Of a stretch of 64,000 nucleotides of DNA, positions 52,530 through 61,201 are shown one piece after another; position 1 is the first letter of the stretch, and each line of letters opens with the position of its first letter. A model generated the notes under the pieces. It was not told the origin of the DNA. It did not search any database and saw only the letters and a list, made by a program, of their open reading frames with translations. A program made the translations under genes and the position numbers. The DNA comes from Desulforhopalus sp. (GTDB lineage Bacteria > Desulfobacterota > Desulfobulbia > Desulfobulbales > Desulfocapsaceae): contig JAOTRX010000010.1 of the NCBI GenBank assembly GCA_030247675.1, forward strand, positions 1 to 64,000, given 5' to 3'.

Positions 52530-53078
52530 ATGAATATGGAGCAATCAAGCAGCAGAACATTAGGGTGTAGGTTCCCAAAAGGTGGGTTCACTCTCACCGA
52601 GGTGATGGTAGTAATCACGATCATCGCGATTATCACGGGAATCGCAATCCCCAATTTTCTGACCTGGCTTGCCAATGCTCGATTGCGGGATGCAGCGCAA
52701 GATCTCGTCTCAGATTTTCAGTTTGCCAAGTCCGAGGCCATCCGGCGTAACAAAAACGTCGTCTTGAGACCAGACACCAAAGTATGCGTACCAGGTATCC
52801 CATCACCTGGCGGAGGCTACGCTATATTTGCCGATGATGGTAGCGGTGGAGGCGTCGCTAGAGATAATATTCAGAATGGTACCGAGCCTTTGCTGAAACA
52901 GATCAACATGCCCCAGGGGGCAGCTGTGTGCGCTAATAGTTTTGCGACCGGTTACACCGGTTATACCCCAAACGGCCGCCCGATCGGCCTCCTTGGCGGC
53001 ACTGTGACCATGCAAAACGATAAAGGCCGGACCCGTGTCGTAACCCTCAGTATCGCCGGCGGCGTATCTCTTGATTAA
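52530..53078 (+). CDS. fimT: Minor pilin, FimT/GspH type
   Basis: 182 residues from ATG 52530 (AGGA seven bases upstream); earlier in-frame starts lie before or within the promoter. The prepilin site is FPKGG-FTLTEVMVV (cleavage after Gly, +5 Glu), followed by the hydrophobic helix ITIIAIITGIAIPNF. The GspH-type middle reads LVSDFQFAKSEAIRRN. It should initiate or cap type IV pili at the inner membrane with the other minor pilins. First gene of a five-gene operon. Confidence 0.9.
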   Translation: MNMEQSSSRTLGCRFPKGGFTLTEVMVVITIIAIITGIAIPNFLTWLANARLRDAAQDLVSDFQFAKSEAIRRNKNVVLRPDTKVCVPGIPSPGGGYAIFADDGSGGGVARDNIQNGTEPLLKQINMPQGAAVCANSFATGYTGYTPNGRPIGLLGGTVTMQNDKGRTRVVTLSIAGGVSLD

Positions 53079-53090
53079 AGGATTGCAATT

Positions 53091-53813
53091 ATGAGAAGAG
53101 CTACCTCCCATATCTTCAAATCAATTTCCGAAAATAAAGGTTTTACCCTGGTCGAATTGATTATCACCATGGGTATATCGTTGTTCGTCATGGGGGTTGT
53201 TTATACAGCCTATGCTGCGTATCAGCGGCAATATTCAAGCCAGACGCAGGTTGTCGAGATGCAGCAAAACATTCGCTCGGCGATCAACTTTATGATGGAC
53301 GATATCCGTATGGCCGGCTACGACCCGGTAGGGTCAAACAATGCAGGAATTATCTCCGCGACCGCAACCGCTCTTCATATTACTAAGGATACAACCGATA
53401 CCTTGGGTGGCGCAGACGATGGCGACGGCCTTCTCGACGGTCCTAATGAGAATGTTACCTTTGGTTTTCCGGCAGGTGTCGATGTGGCGCCAGCAGATGG
53501 TGTTGCCGATAGCGGTGCGGCACCCCTGGCAATGATCGTCGGTGTGACGCCCCGGTCGATTGCCGAAAATATTCATGCCATGGAATTCAACTATACCCTC
53601 GATGATGGCACCAAAACGACAGCGCCAGGCACTCCCGACGATATTCGCTCCGTGACTATTTCGATACTTGCCCGGGTGGGAGACCGTGACCCCGGCTATA
53701 CCGATGCAGTTGTTTATACAACTGATTCTGGTGTTGCATGGGGGCCGTTTAACGATAATTTCCGGCGGAGACTGCTGACAGCCACTGTAAAATGCCGAAA
53801 TATGGGGATCTAG
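53091..53813 (+). CDS. pilW: Minor pilin PilW
   Basis: 240 residues. Prepilin site ENKG-FTLVELIITMG with Glu at +5, then SLFVMGVVYTAYAAY. The PilW signature follows: QTQVVEMQQNIRSAINFMMDDIRMAGYDP. The rest is a globular domain with Asp-rich loops. It starts 12 bases after fimT. It belongs to the minor pilin complex at the pilus tip. Confidence 0.9.
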   Translation: MRRATSHIFKSISENKGFTLVELIITMGISLFVMGVVYTAYAAYQRQYSSQTQVVEMQQNIRSAINFMMDDIRMAGYDPVGSNNAGIISATATALHITKDTTDTLGGADDGDGLLDGPNENVTFGFPAGVDVAPADGVADSGAAPLAMIVGVTPRSIAENIHAMEFNYTLDDGTKTTAPGTPDDIRSVTISILARVGDRDPGYTDAVVYTTDSGVAWGPFNDNFRRRLLTATVKCRNMGI

Positions 53814-53816
53814 GTT

Positions 53817-54332
53817 ATGAAGGATAACTTTGAGAAACAACATGGTTTGTTAATTGGGAGGGAGCAGGGGTTTACCCTTATTGAGACGATTGTCGCAATT
53901 TTCATTCTGACGGTCGGTATCTTTGCCCTATATTCGATGCAAACCACTTCGATCAGATACAATGCCTTTTCGAGTGCCATGACCACTTCCTCGACTTGGG
54001 CGTCCGATCGTATCGAGGAACTATTGGCGCTCGACTATGATGATCCGCTGCTACGAGACGACGATGACGCCACCGATCTGGCTCCCCTTGCTGCAGCCAA
54101 TGGTGACGCAGGCCTTAATCACACTGATGGCGCGGGGGAATCCCCCGATGGCAGGGTGGTGTCCCCCGATCAGCGGTACACGGTATTCTGGAATATAGCC
54201 TCTCGCATTAGCCCCAACCCAAACGACCCCACGGTGTCAACCGTCAAGGCCATCCGGGTTATCGTCAAACATACCGATTACGGGATTAACAAGCAGGTAA
54301 CGATGAATTATTTCAAACAGAAGCTGTATTAA
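53817..54332 (+). CDS. pilV: Minor pilin PilV
   Basis: 171 residues. Prepilin site REQG-FTLIETIVAIFIL, Glu at +5, followed by ALYSMQTTSIRYN, typical of PilV/GspI. A Gly/Asp/Ala-rich loop (about 75-115) precedes the terminal beta region. It begins three bases after the pilW stop. Partner of PilW, PilX and FimT. Confidence 0.88.
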   Translation: MKDNFEKQHGLLIGREQGFTLIETIVAIFILTVGIFALYSMQTTSIRYNAFSSAMTTSSTWASDRIEELLALDYDDPLLRDDDDATDLAPLAAANGDAGLNHTDGAGESPDGRVVSPDQRYTVFWNIASRISPNPNDPTVSTVKAIRVIVKHTDYGINKQVTMNYFKQKLY

Positions 54333-54349
54333 GTCTCGGAGTACGGAAT

Positions 54350-55027
54350 ATGACGACAAAACCTCAAGATTATCGAAACGAAGAGGGCTTCATCCTGGTT
54401 GCTGCCCTGATGATTCTAATGATCCTGACAGTCATGGGTATTGCCATGAATCGCAATACCACGACTGAGATCCAGATCGCCGCCAACGATAGATTGCATA
54501 AGCAGACCTTTTATGAAGCAGACGGGGCAACGGAGGCGGCGGCGGAGGTTCTTGAACAAAATATCGCCTGCGTTCTTTTTGCAGCCAATGCGGCGGGAAG
54601 CAAAGCCATAGGCGGTGGCAACATCGCCCTTGATTACACCGCAGCCAACAACAACGGCATAGCTATTGATGACGGCAGCCTGCAGCTTTGGCAAAATACC
54701 ATTGGGAAATACAGCAACGATGGGTTTGCCGTGGCCGACAATTATCCCTCGGACGCCTTTCGCGATATGTGGCTGCCGGTGAACTACGCGGCAGGTGCCC
54801 CCCATACCAATATTACCGTCGAAGGCATCGCCGATCTCACTGCTGGTTCATCAATCATTCAGGCTGGTGGTTACCTGGGGCTTGGGCGATCCATGGCAGC
54901 CGGTGGCGTGACTCTTGAATACGAAATCGATGCCCGGCATACTGGCCTGTCAAACAGCGAAAGCATGATCCGGGTGGAATACCGTCATGTGGTTGGTCGA
55001 GAAGATCCTTTCTGCAAATATGATTAA
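54350..55027 (+). CDS. pilX: Minor pilin-like PilX
   Basis: 225 residues. The N-terminus EEGFILVAALMILMILTVMGIAM is a PilX-type hydrophobic helix with Gly-Phe cleavage site but without the +5 Glu, as in GspK/PilX proteins that sit at the tip. EIQIAANDRLHKQTFYEADG is a conserved PilX_N element. The globular part is beta-rich. Last minor pilin before pilY1. Confidence 0.88.
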   Translation: MTTKPQDYRNEEGFILVAALMILMILTVMGIAMNRNTTTEIQIAANDRLHKQTFYEADGATEAAAEVLEQNIACVLFAANAAGSKAIGGGNIALDYTAANNNGIAIDDGSLQLWQNTIGKYSNDGFAVADNYPSDAFRDMWLPVNYAAGAPHTNITVEGIADLTAGSSIIQAGGYLGLGRSMAAGGVTLEYEIDARHTGLSNSESMIRVEYRHVVGREDPFCKYD

Positions 55028-55081
55028 TTTTTTTCACCCTTTGGCAGAGGTGCACAACATTTGAAGTACCGGAGGACGTAC

Positions 55082-58000
55082 ATGAATACTCGCAATAGAT
55101 CAATAAAATTTCGGCCATTCCTGCTTCTTTGCGCATTGCTTATGATGCAATTGGGCCTCGGCAGTACCGCTAGCGCTGGGGTTTGCCAGGAAGGAGCTGG
55201 TGTCCCGCCGTTTTTGTCCTCCGGTGCAAAGCCCAACCTTTTGTTGGCTCTAGACAACTCTGGCAGTATGCTTGACTTGGCTTATGTCGAGGAGGTCGGC
55301 GAATGTGTCGATAACAGCTTTGACGCCACGAAGACCTATGCCGGGCTCTATAGTCCGAAAAAATGGTATAAATGGACCGATGCGGTTCCCCAGTGGCAGA
55401 GCGGCAAGGTCTATGCCCTGAATAGTTATGTATACTCCGAAGGTATATTTTACCAAGCTACAACAGCGAGCGGTTTACCCTCGGTTGGTACGAACATTAA
55501 TGAAGATGGCTCGGCCACTTGGACGGTTGTCTACAACATCCCAACCTGGACCAACGGCAATTTCTATCCAGCCGGCAGTTTTGTCAAGTACGACAAGCAG
55601 CTTTACTATACTGTGGCAGCCAGGACCGCCCAAGATCAGAACACGGCCGATGGCATATCTATTAAGGACGATAATTTGCCTGCTCCCTGGGTTCCAGTTG
55701 ATTCCACCTGGCGCGATAACCGGCTGTATGCGGCAAAGAGCATTGTCAGTGATCACGGAATGTTGTTCCGTACGGTTGCAGGGGGTACATCAAATGGCAG
55801 CGGTGTGGCCGATGACGTGGGGGTCACCTGGGTCAGGTTGAATGAAGGCTATTATGACGAGACAAGCTATGAGACGATAAGCGACGTGACCGCCGCCCTG
55901 CCAGCAACGGCCTCCGGCGAGGCCGATTATAAGCAGGATAGCCTGCTGGTAAGAATCAAGTCCGTTGGCGCTGTTCAATCGGGGGTGACCACCTTCGTGG
56001 CTACCGGTAACTTCCTCAACTGGGCCTCTGCATCAAAGTTTGACATTCAGAAGAAGATCCTGACCGGTGGTAAGTACAATGACTGGCAAGATGAGCTGGT
56101 CAGTCAGGGGCGCGGTTGCTCCTCCCGCGGCTTTATCAAGGAGGTGCCGGTTAACGGCGGGACAAGCGTGATCACCTTCTCCATAGGGGGTGCTGGAGAT
56201 GACGACTGGATTGACAGCACCGATGAAACCACCCGTATCTCCATCCTGGGTGTCAGCACTGACGGGTTTATAGGCAGCCCACGGCAGATTGCTTGTCAGA
56301 CCGCTATTGATGAAGTCGCCAAAGGCGAAAATGCCAGTTTGGGTACAATCCAGACAAACGTCAAGACCTGCCTGGACTATGGTGGAACCAACAATGTCCT
56401 GGCAGAATCTAACGCGGCATACAATCATTCAGTCCAGTCCTGTTGGTCTATTGTCAAAAAAGGCTACACAAAACCAAGCGACCTCGGCAATCTCAGTGAT
56501 ATTTACAACGCCTGTCAGCATATCTATGACAGTGGGATCCCTCCAGTAACAATAGATCCCAATGATAGCGGGTATATGTGTTATGGCATATACAACAGCA
56601 CCGTTCCCGACGCACGCGTCCCGACTGGGACGGGCAGTGATCGGGCAGGGTATATTGGTCGGTGCTGGGAGTCTGGCAACACTCCCGTTGGTTGTTTAGG
56701 AGTAACCTGCAATACAGCGTATGGGCCAAATAATGATCCGCGATGTTTTGGCGGATATTTGTACGATTGTACAGGAAATCTCGATAAAGATGGCGAGTGC
56801 CCGAGTAATAAGAAATGGGTGCTGAAGCTGGAGGACGACCCCGCTGTCGCAGGTCTTTGCGACACCAGTCAACTGGTCTTGCCCGGCGCCTGGACCAACG
56901 ACGTTAATCCCAACACCGCTGAACAATGTGTTCAGGAGGCATTATGGGATTATTGCGGCTCTCTGAAGATACCCGAGGTTATTGATCCTTCCGATCAGAT
57001 CTTCAATACCGGCGAGACTTGGGGAATGGTTGGTGCGATGATCGACTCCGGTGTCGTGGCAATGTTTGGCACCGATCGCCCGCTCATCGTCATGAAGGGC
57101 TATCTCAAACAAACCACTGCTCCGCAAGGCGTGCTCCATGAGGTGAAAAAAGACCTGCGCATGGGCGCGATGGCTTTTAACAGCAATGGCGCGTATACAG
57201 AATGCCAGGATACAGTTGTCAACAGTACCATCGTTAAATATTGCCCGGATGTCAACCGAGACGGAGCGAAGATTATCGCACCAATCCGGGATGGCATAGT
57301 AACCACAGCGTCGGGTAAAACCCATGTTGAGGACCTGGCCCTGGCGATCAACGATATCCGGGCTACTGCCTGGACGCCTCTTGCCGAGGCCATGTTCAAT
57401 GCCCTGGGTTATTATGGGCAAAACACCAATTTCAGGATTGATCCGGTCGATTTTAAAACTGCTGGAGAGGATGCAACCTTTGAGGATCCGGTGCAGTTCT
57501 GGTGCCAGGACAACTACGTCCTGATGATTACCGAGGGTGCTTCCACAGCCGATATCAATCCAATGATTCCACAAAAGATTAACACCCTCAATCTTGAGGA
57601 TCCTACCGTTGGGGTGGCAAATGAAGGGCAGTGTTTGAACGAAGATGGCAAAAGTGATCTCTATGGTTCGACCTTCTTGGATGACCTCACATATTTCGGT
57701 CAAAAGTCCAAATTGGCAGGTATATACTCTATCCCAGCTCTGCAAAGTGATGATGGTGTTTTTCATGACAAGCAGAATATCGCAACCTACATGGTCGTTA
57801 CTGGTGTTCCCCGGGATAATGGTACAACCAGCGAGTGTAATCCTGCCACCATCATGAAAAATGCCGCGACAAACGGTGGCACAACCCTGCTTACCGGTGA
57901 AGACCCTGCACAGCTCGAGGCAAACCTCAGAACGGCTTTATCTGATATTCTTTTCAGGACCTCCGCGGGTTCCGCAGCCTCGGTAATCTCCAGCTCACGA

Positions 58001-61000
58001 AGCGGTGAGGGTGGTGTTTACCAAGCGATTTTCTGGCCAAAAATTGATCGTGGCATTGGCAAGGAGCCCTTATCGTGGGCAGGTGATGTCCATGCCTTCT
58101 TCATCGACGAGCATGGTCTTTTGTGGGACGATTTCAGCGCCAACAACCCGGCGACAAAAGGGGAATTATGGTCAGAGGATACCAACGGCAACGGTGTTCT
58201 TGATGACGGTGAAGATTTCTATCCACGAGCCGCCGATGGCACTCCCACGGAGAACGGTGTTCTTGATGGCGACAGGAGGGTTATCACATTTTTCAACGAG
58301 ATAACCAATTCTACCCAGGTCTGCTTTAATTCGTCGGTAATCACCACCGGGACCTGCGTCAAGTCGGACTATGCACCTCCGACCCCCGCAGTTGCAGTCG
58401 AGTTACGCGATTTCGATGATTATCTCTGGTCGGCCAAGGTTCAACTGGATACAGTATCCAATACCGCTGTTAATCGTACAACCTTAGCCGATGGGACGTG
58501 GAATTACTCGACCAACAGCCGGTATATCTTTACCTGGAACGATCTCGATAACGATGGCCGCGTCGACTCCAATTTCGATGGCCTCGGTGGTGTGGACGAT
58601 GACGGCGATGGGAAAACCGATCTTGAGGAGGTTCTGCCGCTCGTTCCCGGCATGAACGCCGTTCCTTTGAGTGTCGCCAATGCGGTACAGCCTCGTAATT
58701 CATTCCTCAGTGATTTCAACGTAGCCGACAACACCGAATTCGATAATCTTATCAATTGGTTGCGTGGCGATGATGTCTACGAAACAGACGTTAATGGTAA
58801 CGGGGTCCTCGAACCTGCTGAGGACGTCAACAAAAACGGGGTTCGGGATTATATCTATAGGTGCCGGAAATATCCCAGCTGCGAGCCCACGGCCGTAAAT
58901 AGCCCGCCATGGCGACTTGGCGATGTTATTCATTCGACCCCGACCCTCGTCGCAAGACCGGCGGAAGGATACCACCTTGTCTACAACGACCAAAGCTACG
59001 CTACCTTCTATAAAAAATATGTCGATCGACGCCATGTTATCTACTTTGGCGGCAATGACGGCATGCTCCATGCGATAAACGGCGGATTTTATCAAGCCGG
59101 CCTTAATAAGTTCCTTGGTTGCCGTGAAGATCAACGGACGCCAACCAATCAATGCAGTTCGGCCACACCCTACAATGCCATCACCTCCCTGGCCTATCCG
59201 GCTCTTGGCGATGAATTGTGGGCGTATGTGCCGTACAACCTGCAGCCGCACCTGAAGTGTCTCAGTGATCCCGCCTATGTTCATAAGTATTTTGTTGATG
59301 CACCTCCCAGGGTTTTTGATGTACGGATTTTCCCGGATGATGCGGTGCATCCTGGTGGATGGGGAACCATTCTCGTTGGATATATGAGGTTTGGCGGCGC
59401 ACCGACGCTCGCCGATACGGCAGCGCCGATTACCGACAATCGCGAATTTATCTCGGCATACTTTGTTCTCGATGTTACTGATCCGGAGCGGCCTCCAAAG
59501 GTTTTGGCAGAAATGACCATGACCACCGATAAGGCGGACCACGCAGCGGATGGGACAGCCGATGAGGATTTGTTTGCCCGCATGGGGTACACCACCGGAA
59601 TGCCGTCAGTTGTTGCCATGCGTAATGATTTGGGGAATTCCGAATGGTTCCTGGTGATTGGCAATGGACCAACCACGGTCAAAGGGACTAATCCCCCTGA
59701 AGTGGTGGTGCCCGCCGTTGTGCCCACAGCCGAGGAGGTAATGAAGCATCGAGGAAAGGTGGCGACTATCCCACTGAATGCCCTGACCGGTGTCAACTGG
59801 GCAGTGAACGGCAATGGCAACTACAATTCTACCAGCCGTAAGCCCTTCCGTATTCCAAATACCGAGCCGAAGACAAGTGCGAGTGCCCTTGCCCCTGCTC
59901 ACTTTGGCCGCAAGCTGATTGATGCTGATAATACCGGAGGGCTTGCAAGCTTTATCGGGGATATGGTGACAGTCGATTTCGATATTCGCGGCAGTGCAAT
60001 ACCCGGTATCGGTGCGCCGTACAAAACTGATGCAGTATATTTCGGTACCGTGGATGGCGCTGACTTTGATGCTACAGGAACCTTCTGGGATGGTGATGGG
60101 CGATTGTTCCGTTTGGTGACCAGGAGTGTAAATCCTTCCACTGGCAAGCAGGCATATACCTATCCTGAATCATGGCAACTCAAGAAGCTCTTGGATGCCC
60201 ACGGGCCAATTGCCGCCGCCCCAAATATTGGCCATGACGGAAGCAATTTCTGGATATATTTCGGCACGGGCCGTTTCTACGCGCCAGAGGACAAAACCGA
60301 CACCTCGACACAGTATTTCTTCGGAGTGAAAGAGCCGTTCACCAGCAACTGTGAAACATCCTGGAATGAGGTGGAATGGTGGCTTGACGGCGGGGCCATG
60401 CCGATTGCCACTAACCCAGGCGCCAGTCCAGGAAGCCAAGGCCTGTTTAGATCAGACCTAGCCAAGGTCATTGAGAGTGATCCAACGCAAATCACCAAGT
60501 TTAACGGTGACTTCTTGTATTGTTATGATGGTGCTAACTGCAGCTTCCCGCAGCTTACCCCTGTACCATCTGGTCAGACCGATGCCTTTGGTCCTTATTA
60601 TGCCTTCTCCGAACTGGAGCAGTATATCAAGGGTGAAACCTGCGGCGGGACAAATGATACGACCGTCGGTATTGATGGCTGGTACCGGGAGTTCACTGAC
60701 CTGCGCGAGAGATCGCTTGGCATGCCTACTTTGTTGGGAGGTCTGGTAACCTATACCAGCTATCGGCCGTTCGCCGATCTGTGTCAGGCAGAAGGAGTTA
60801 GCTACCTGTACGGAGTTTACTACTTAACCGGCACCGCATGGCATGAGAGCGTTTTCGGCACTGACGTCGATATGCATTCGAAACTGATTGTCAGAGACCG
60901 ATTGAATCTTGGCAAAGGTCTGGCGACAACCCCAAGTTTGCAGACAGGTGGTGGACCAAATGCCGTAAATGCCTATATCCAAACCAGTACCGGCGAGATT

Positions 61001-61072
61001 GTTGCCGTTGGACAACAAAATCTGCCGCTGTCCAATTTCAAGAGCGGTAGAACCAACTGGCGTAGCAGATAA
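55082..61072 (+). CDS. pilY1: Type IV pilus tip adhesin PilY1, very large
   Basis: 1996 residues from ATG 55082 (GGAGG upstream), well above the usual 1100-1300. Signal peptide to about 33; von Willebrand-like MIDAS LALDNSGSM (about 55). Three chitin-binding/CBM5-12-like repeats follow at about 101, 152 and 205 (W-x2-G-x-x-Y...Y-x-x-G-x-x-Y). A Cys-rich unique region spans about 340-640. EF-hand-like Asp loops occur near 1033 (TNGNGVLDDGED), 1155 (DNDGRVDSN) and 1235 (VNGNGVLEPAED). The C-terminal beta-propeller starts about 1270 (WRLGDVIHSTPTLV) with VYFGGNDGMLHA. It caps pili, mediates adhesion and regulates retraction by calcium. Confidence 0.92.
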   Translation: MNTRNRSIKFRPFLLLCALLMMQLGLGSTASAGVCQEGAGVPPFLSSGAKPNLLLALDNSGSMLDLAYVEEVGECVDNSFDATKTYAGLYSPKKWYKWTDAVPQWQSGKVYALNSYVYSEGIFYQATTASGLPSVGTNINEDGSATWTVVYNIPTWTNGNFYPAGSFVKYDKQLYYTVAARTAQDQNTADGISIKDDNLPAPWVPVDSTWRDNRLYAAKSIVSDHGMLFRTVAGGTSNGSGVADDVGVTWVRLNEGYYDETSYETISDVTAALPATASGEADYKQDSLLVRIKSVGAVQSGVTTFVATGNFLNWASASKFDIQKKILTGGKYNDWQDELVSQGRGCSSRGFIKEVPVNGGTSVITFSIGGAGDDDWIDSTDETTRISILGVSTDGFIGSPRQIACQTAIDEVAKGENASLGTIQTNVKTCLDYGGTNNVLAESNAAYNHSVQSCWSIVKKGYTKPSDLGNLSDIYNACQHIYDSGIPPVTIDPNDSGYMCYGIYNSTVPDARVPTGTGSDRAGYIGRCWESGNTPVGCLGVTCNTAYGPNNDPRCFGGYLYDCTGNLDKDGECPSNKKWVLKLEDDPAVAGLCDTSQLVLPGAWTNDVNPNTAEQCVQEALWDYCGSLKIPEVIDPSDQIFNTGETWGMVGAMIDSGVVAMFGTDRPLIVMKGYLKQTTAPQGVLHEVKKDLRMGAMAFNSNGAYTECQDTVVNSTIVKYCPDVNRDGAKIIAPIRDGIVTTASGKTHVEDLALAINDIRATAWTPLAEAMFNALGYYGQNTNFRIDPVDFKTAGEDATFEDPVQFWCQDNYVLMITEGASTADINPMIPQKINTLNLEDPTVGVANEGQCLNEDGKSDLYGSTFLDDLTYFGQKSKLAGIYSIPALQSDDGVFHDKQNIATYMVVTGVPRDNGTTSECNPATIMKNAATNGGTTLLTGEDPAQLEANLRTALSDILFRTSAGSAASVISSSRSGEGGVYQAIFWPKIDRGIGKEPLSWAGDVHAFFIDEHGLLWDDFSANNPATKGELWSEDTNGNGVLDDGEDFYPRAADGTPTENGVLDGDRRVITFFNEITNSTQVCFNSSVITTGTCVKSDYAPPTPAVAVELRDFDDYLWSAKVQLDTVSNTAVNRTTLADGTWNYSTNSRYIFTWNDLDNDGRVDSNFDGLGGVDDDGDGKTDLEEVLPLVPGMNAVPLSVANAVQPRNSFLSDFNVADNTEFDNLINWLRGDDVYETDVNGNGVLEPAEDVNKNGVRDYIYRCRKYPSCEPTAVNSPPWRLGDVIHSTPTLVARPAEGYHLVYNDQSYATFYKKYVDRRHVIYFGGNDGMLHAINGGFYQAGLNKFLGCREDQRTPTNQCSSATPYNAITSLAYPALGDELWAYVPYNLQPHLKCLSDPAYVHKYFVDAPPRVFDVRIFPDDAVHPGGWGTILVGYMRFGGAPTLADTAAPITDNREFISAYFVLDVTDPERPPKVLAEMTMTTDKADHAADGTADEDLFARMGYTTGMPSVVAMRNDLGNSEWFLVIGNGPTTVKGTNPPEVVVPAVVPTAEEVMKHRGKVATIPLNALTGVNWAVNGNGNYNSTSRKPFRIPNTEPKTSASALAPAHFGRKLIDADNTGGLASFIGDMVTVDFDIRGSAIPGIGAPYKTDAVYFGTVDGADFDATGTFWDGDGRLFRLVTRSVNPSTGKQAYTYPESWQLKKLLDAHGPIAAAPNIGHDGSNFWIYFGTGRFYAPEDKTDTSTQYFFGVKEPFTSNCETSWNEVEWWLDGGAMPIATNPGASPGSQGLFRSDLAKVIESDPTQITKFNGDFLYCYDGANCSFPQLTPVPSGQTDAFGPYYAFSELEQYIKGETCGGTNDTTVGIDGWYREFTDLRERSLGMPTLLGGLVTYTSYRPFADLCQAEGVSYLYGVYYLTGTAWHESVFGTDVDMHSKLIVRDRLNLGKGLATTPSLQTGGGPNAVNAYIQTSTGEIVAVGQQNLPLSNFKSGRTNWRSR

Positions 61073-61097
61073 TGTCTTGAAAATCTAGGTGGTATCC

Positions 61098-61136
61098 AAT
61101 CCCGACTTGCTATCCGGCAAGTCGGGATTTTTTTTT
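61098..61136 (+). terminator. Terminator of the pilin operon
   Basis: AATCCCGACTTGC, loop TATCCG, complementary GCAAGTCGGGATT, then nine T. It lies 25 bases past the pilY1 stop. Confidence 0.92.
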
Positions 61137-61201
61137 GGTGTCAGTAATCAAACAAATGGTTTGTTGGGCCAGAGGGGGGTGACCGGCAATGATGTTGACT
61201 A

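Noticed and set aside
58700..59542. Minus-strand ORF of 280 codons inside pilY1
   Set aside because: Shadow of pilY1; no motif or start signal.
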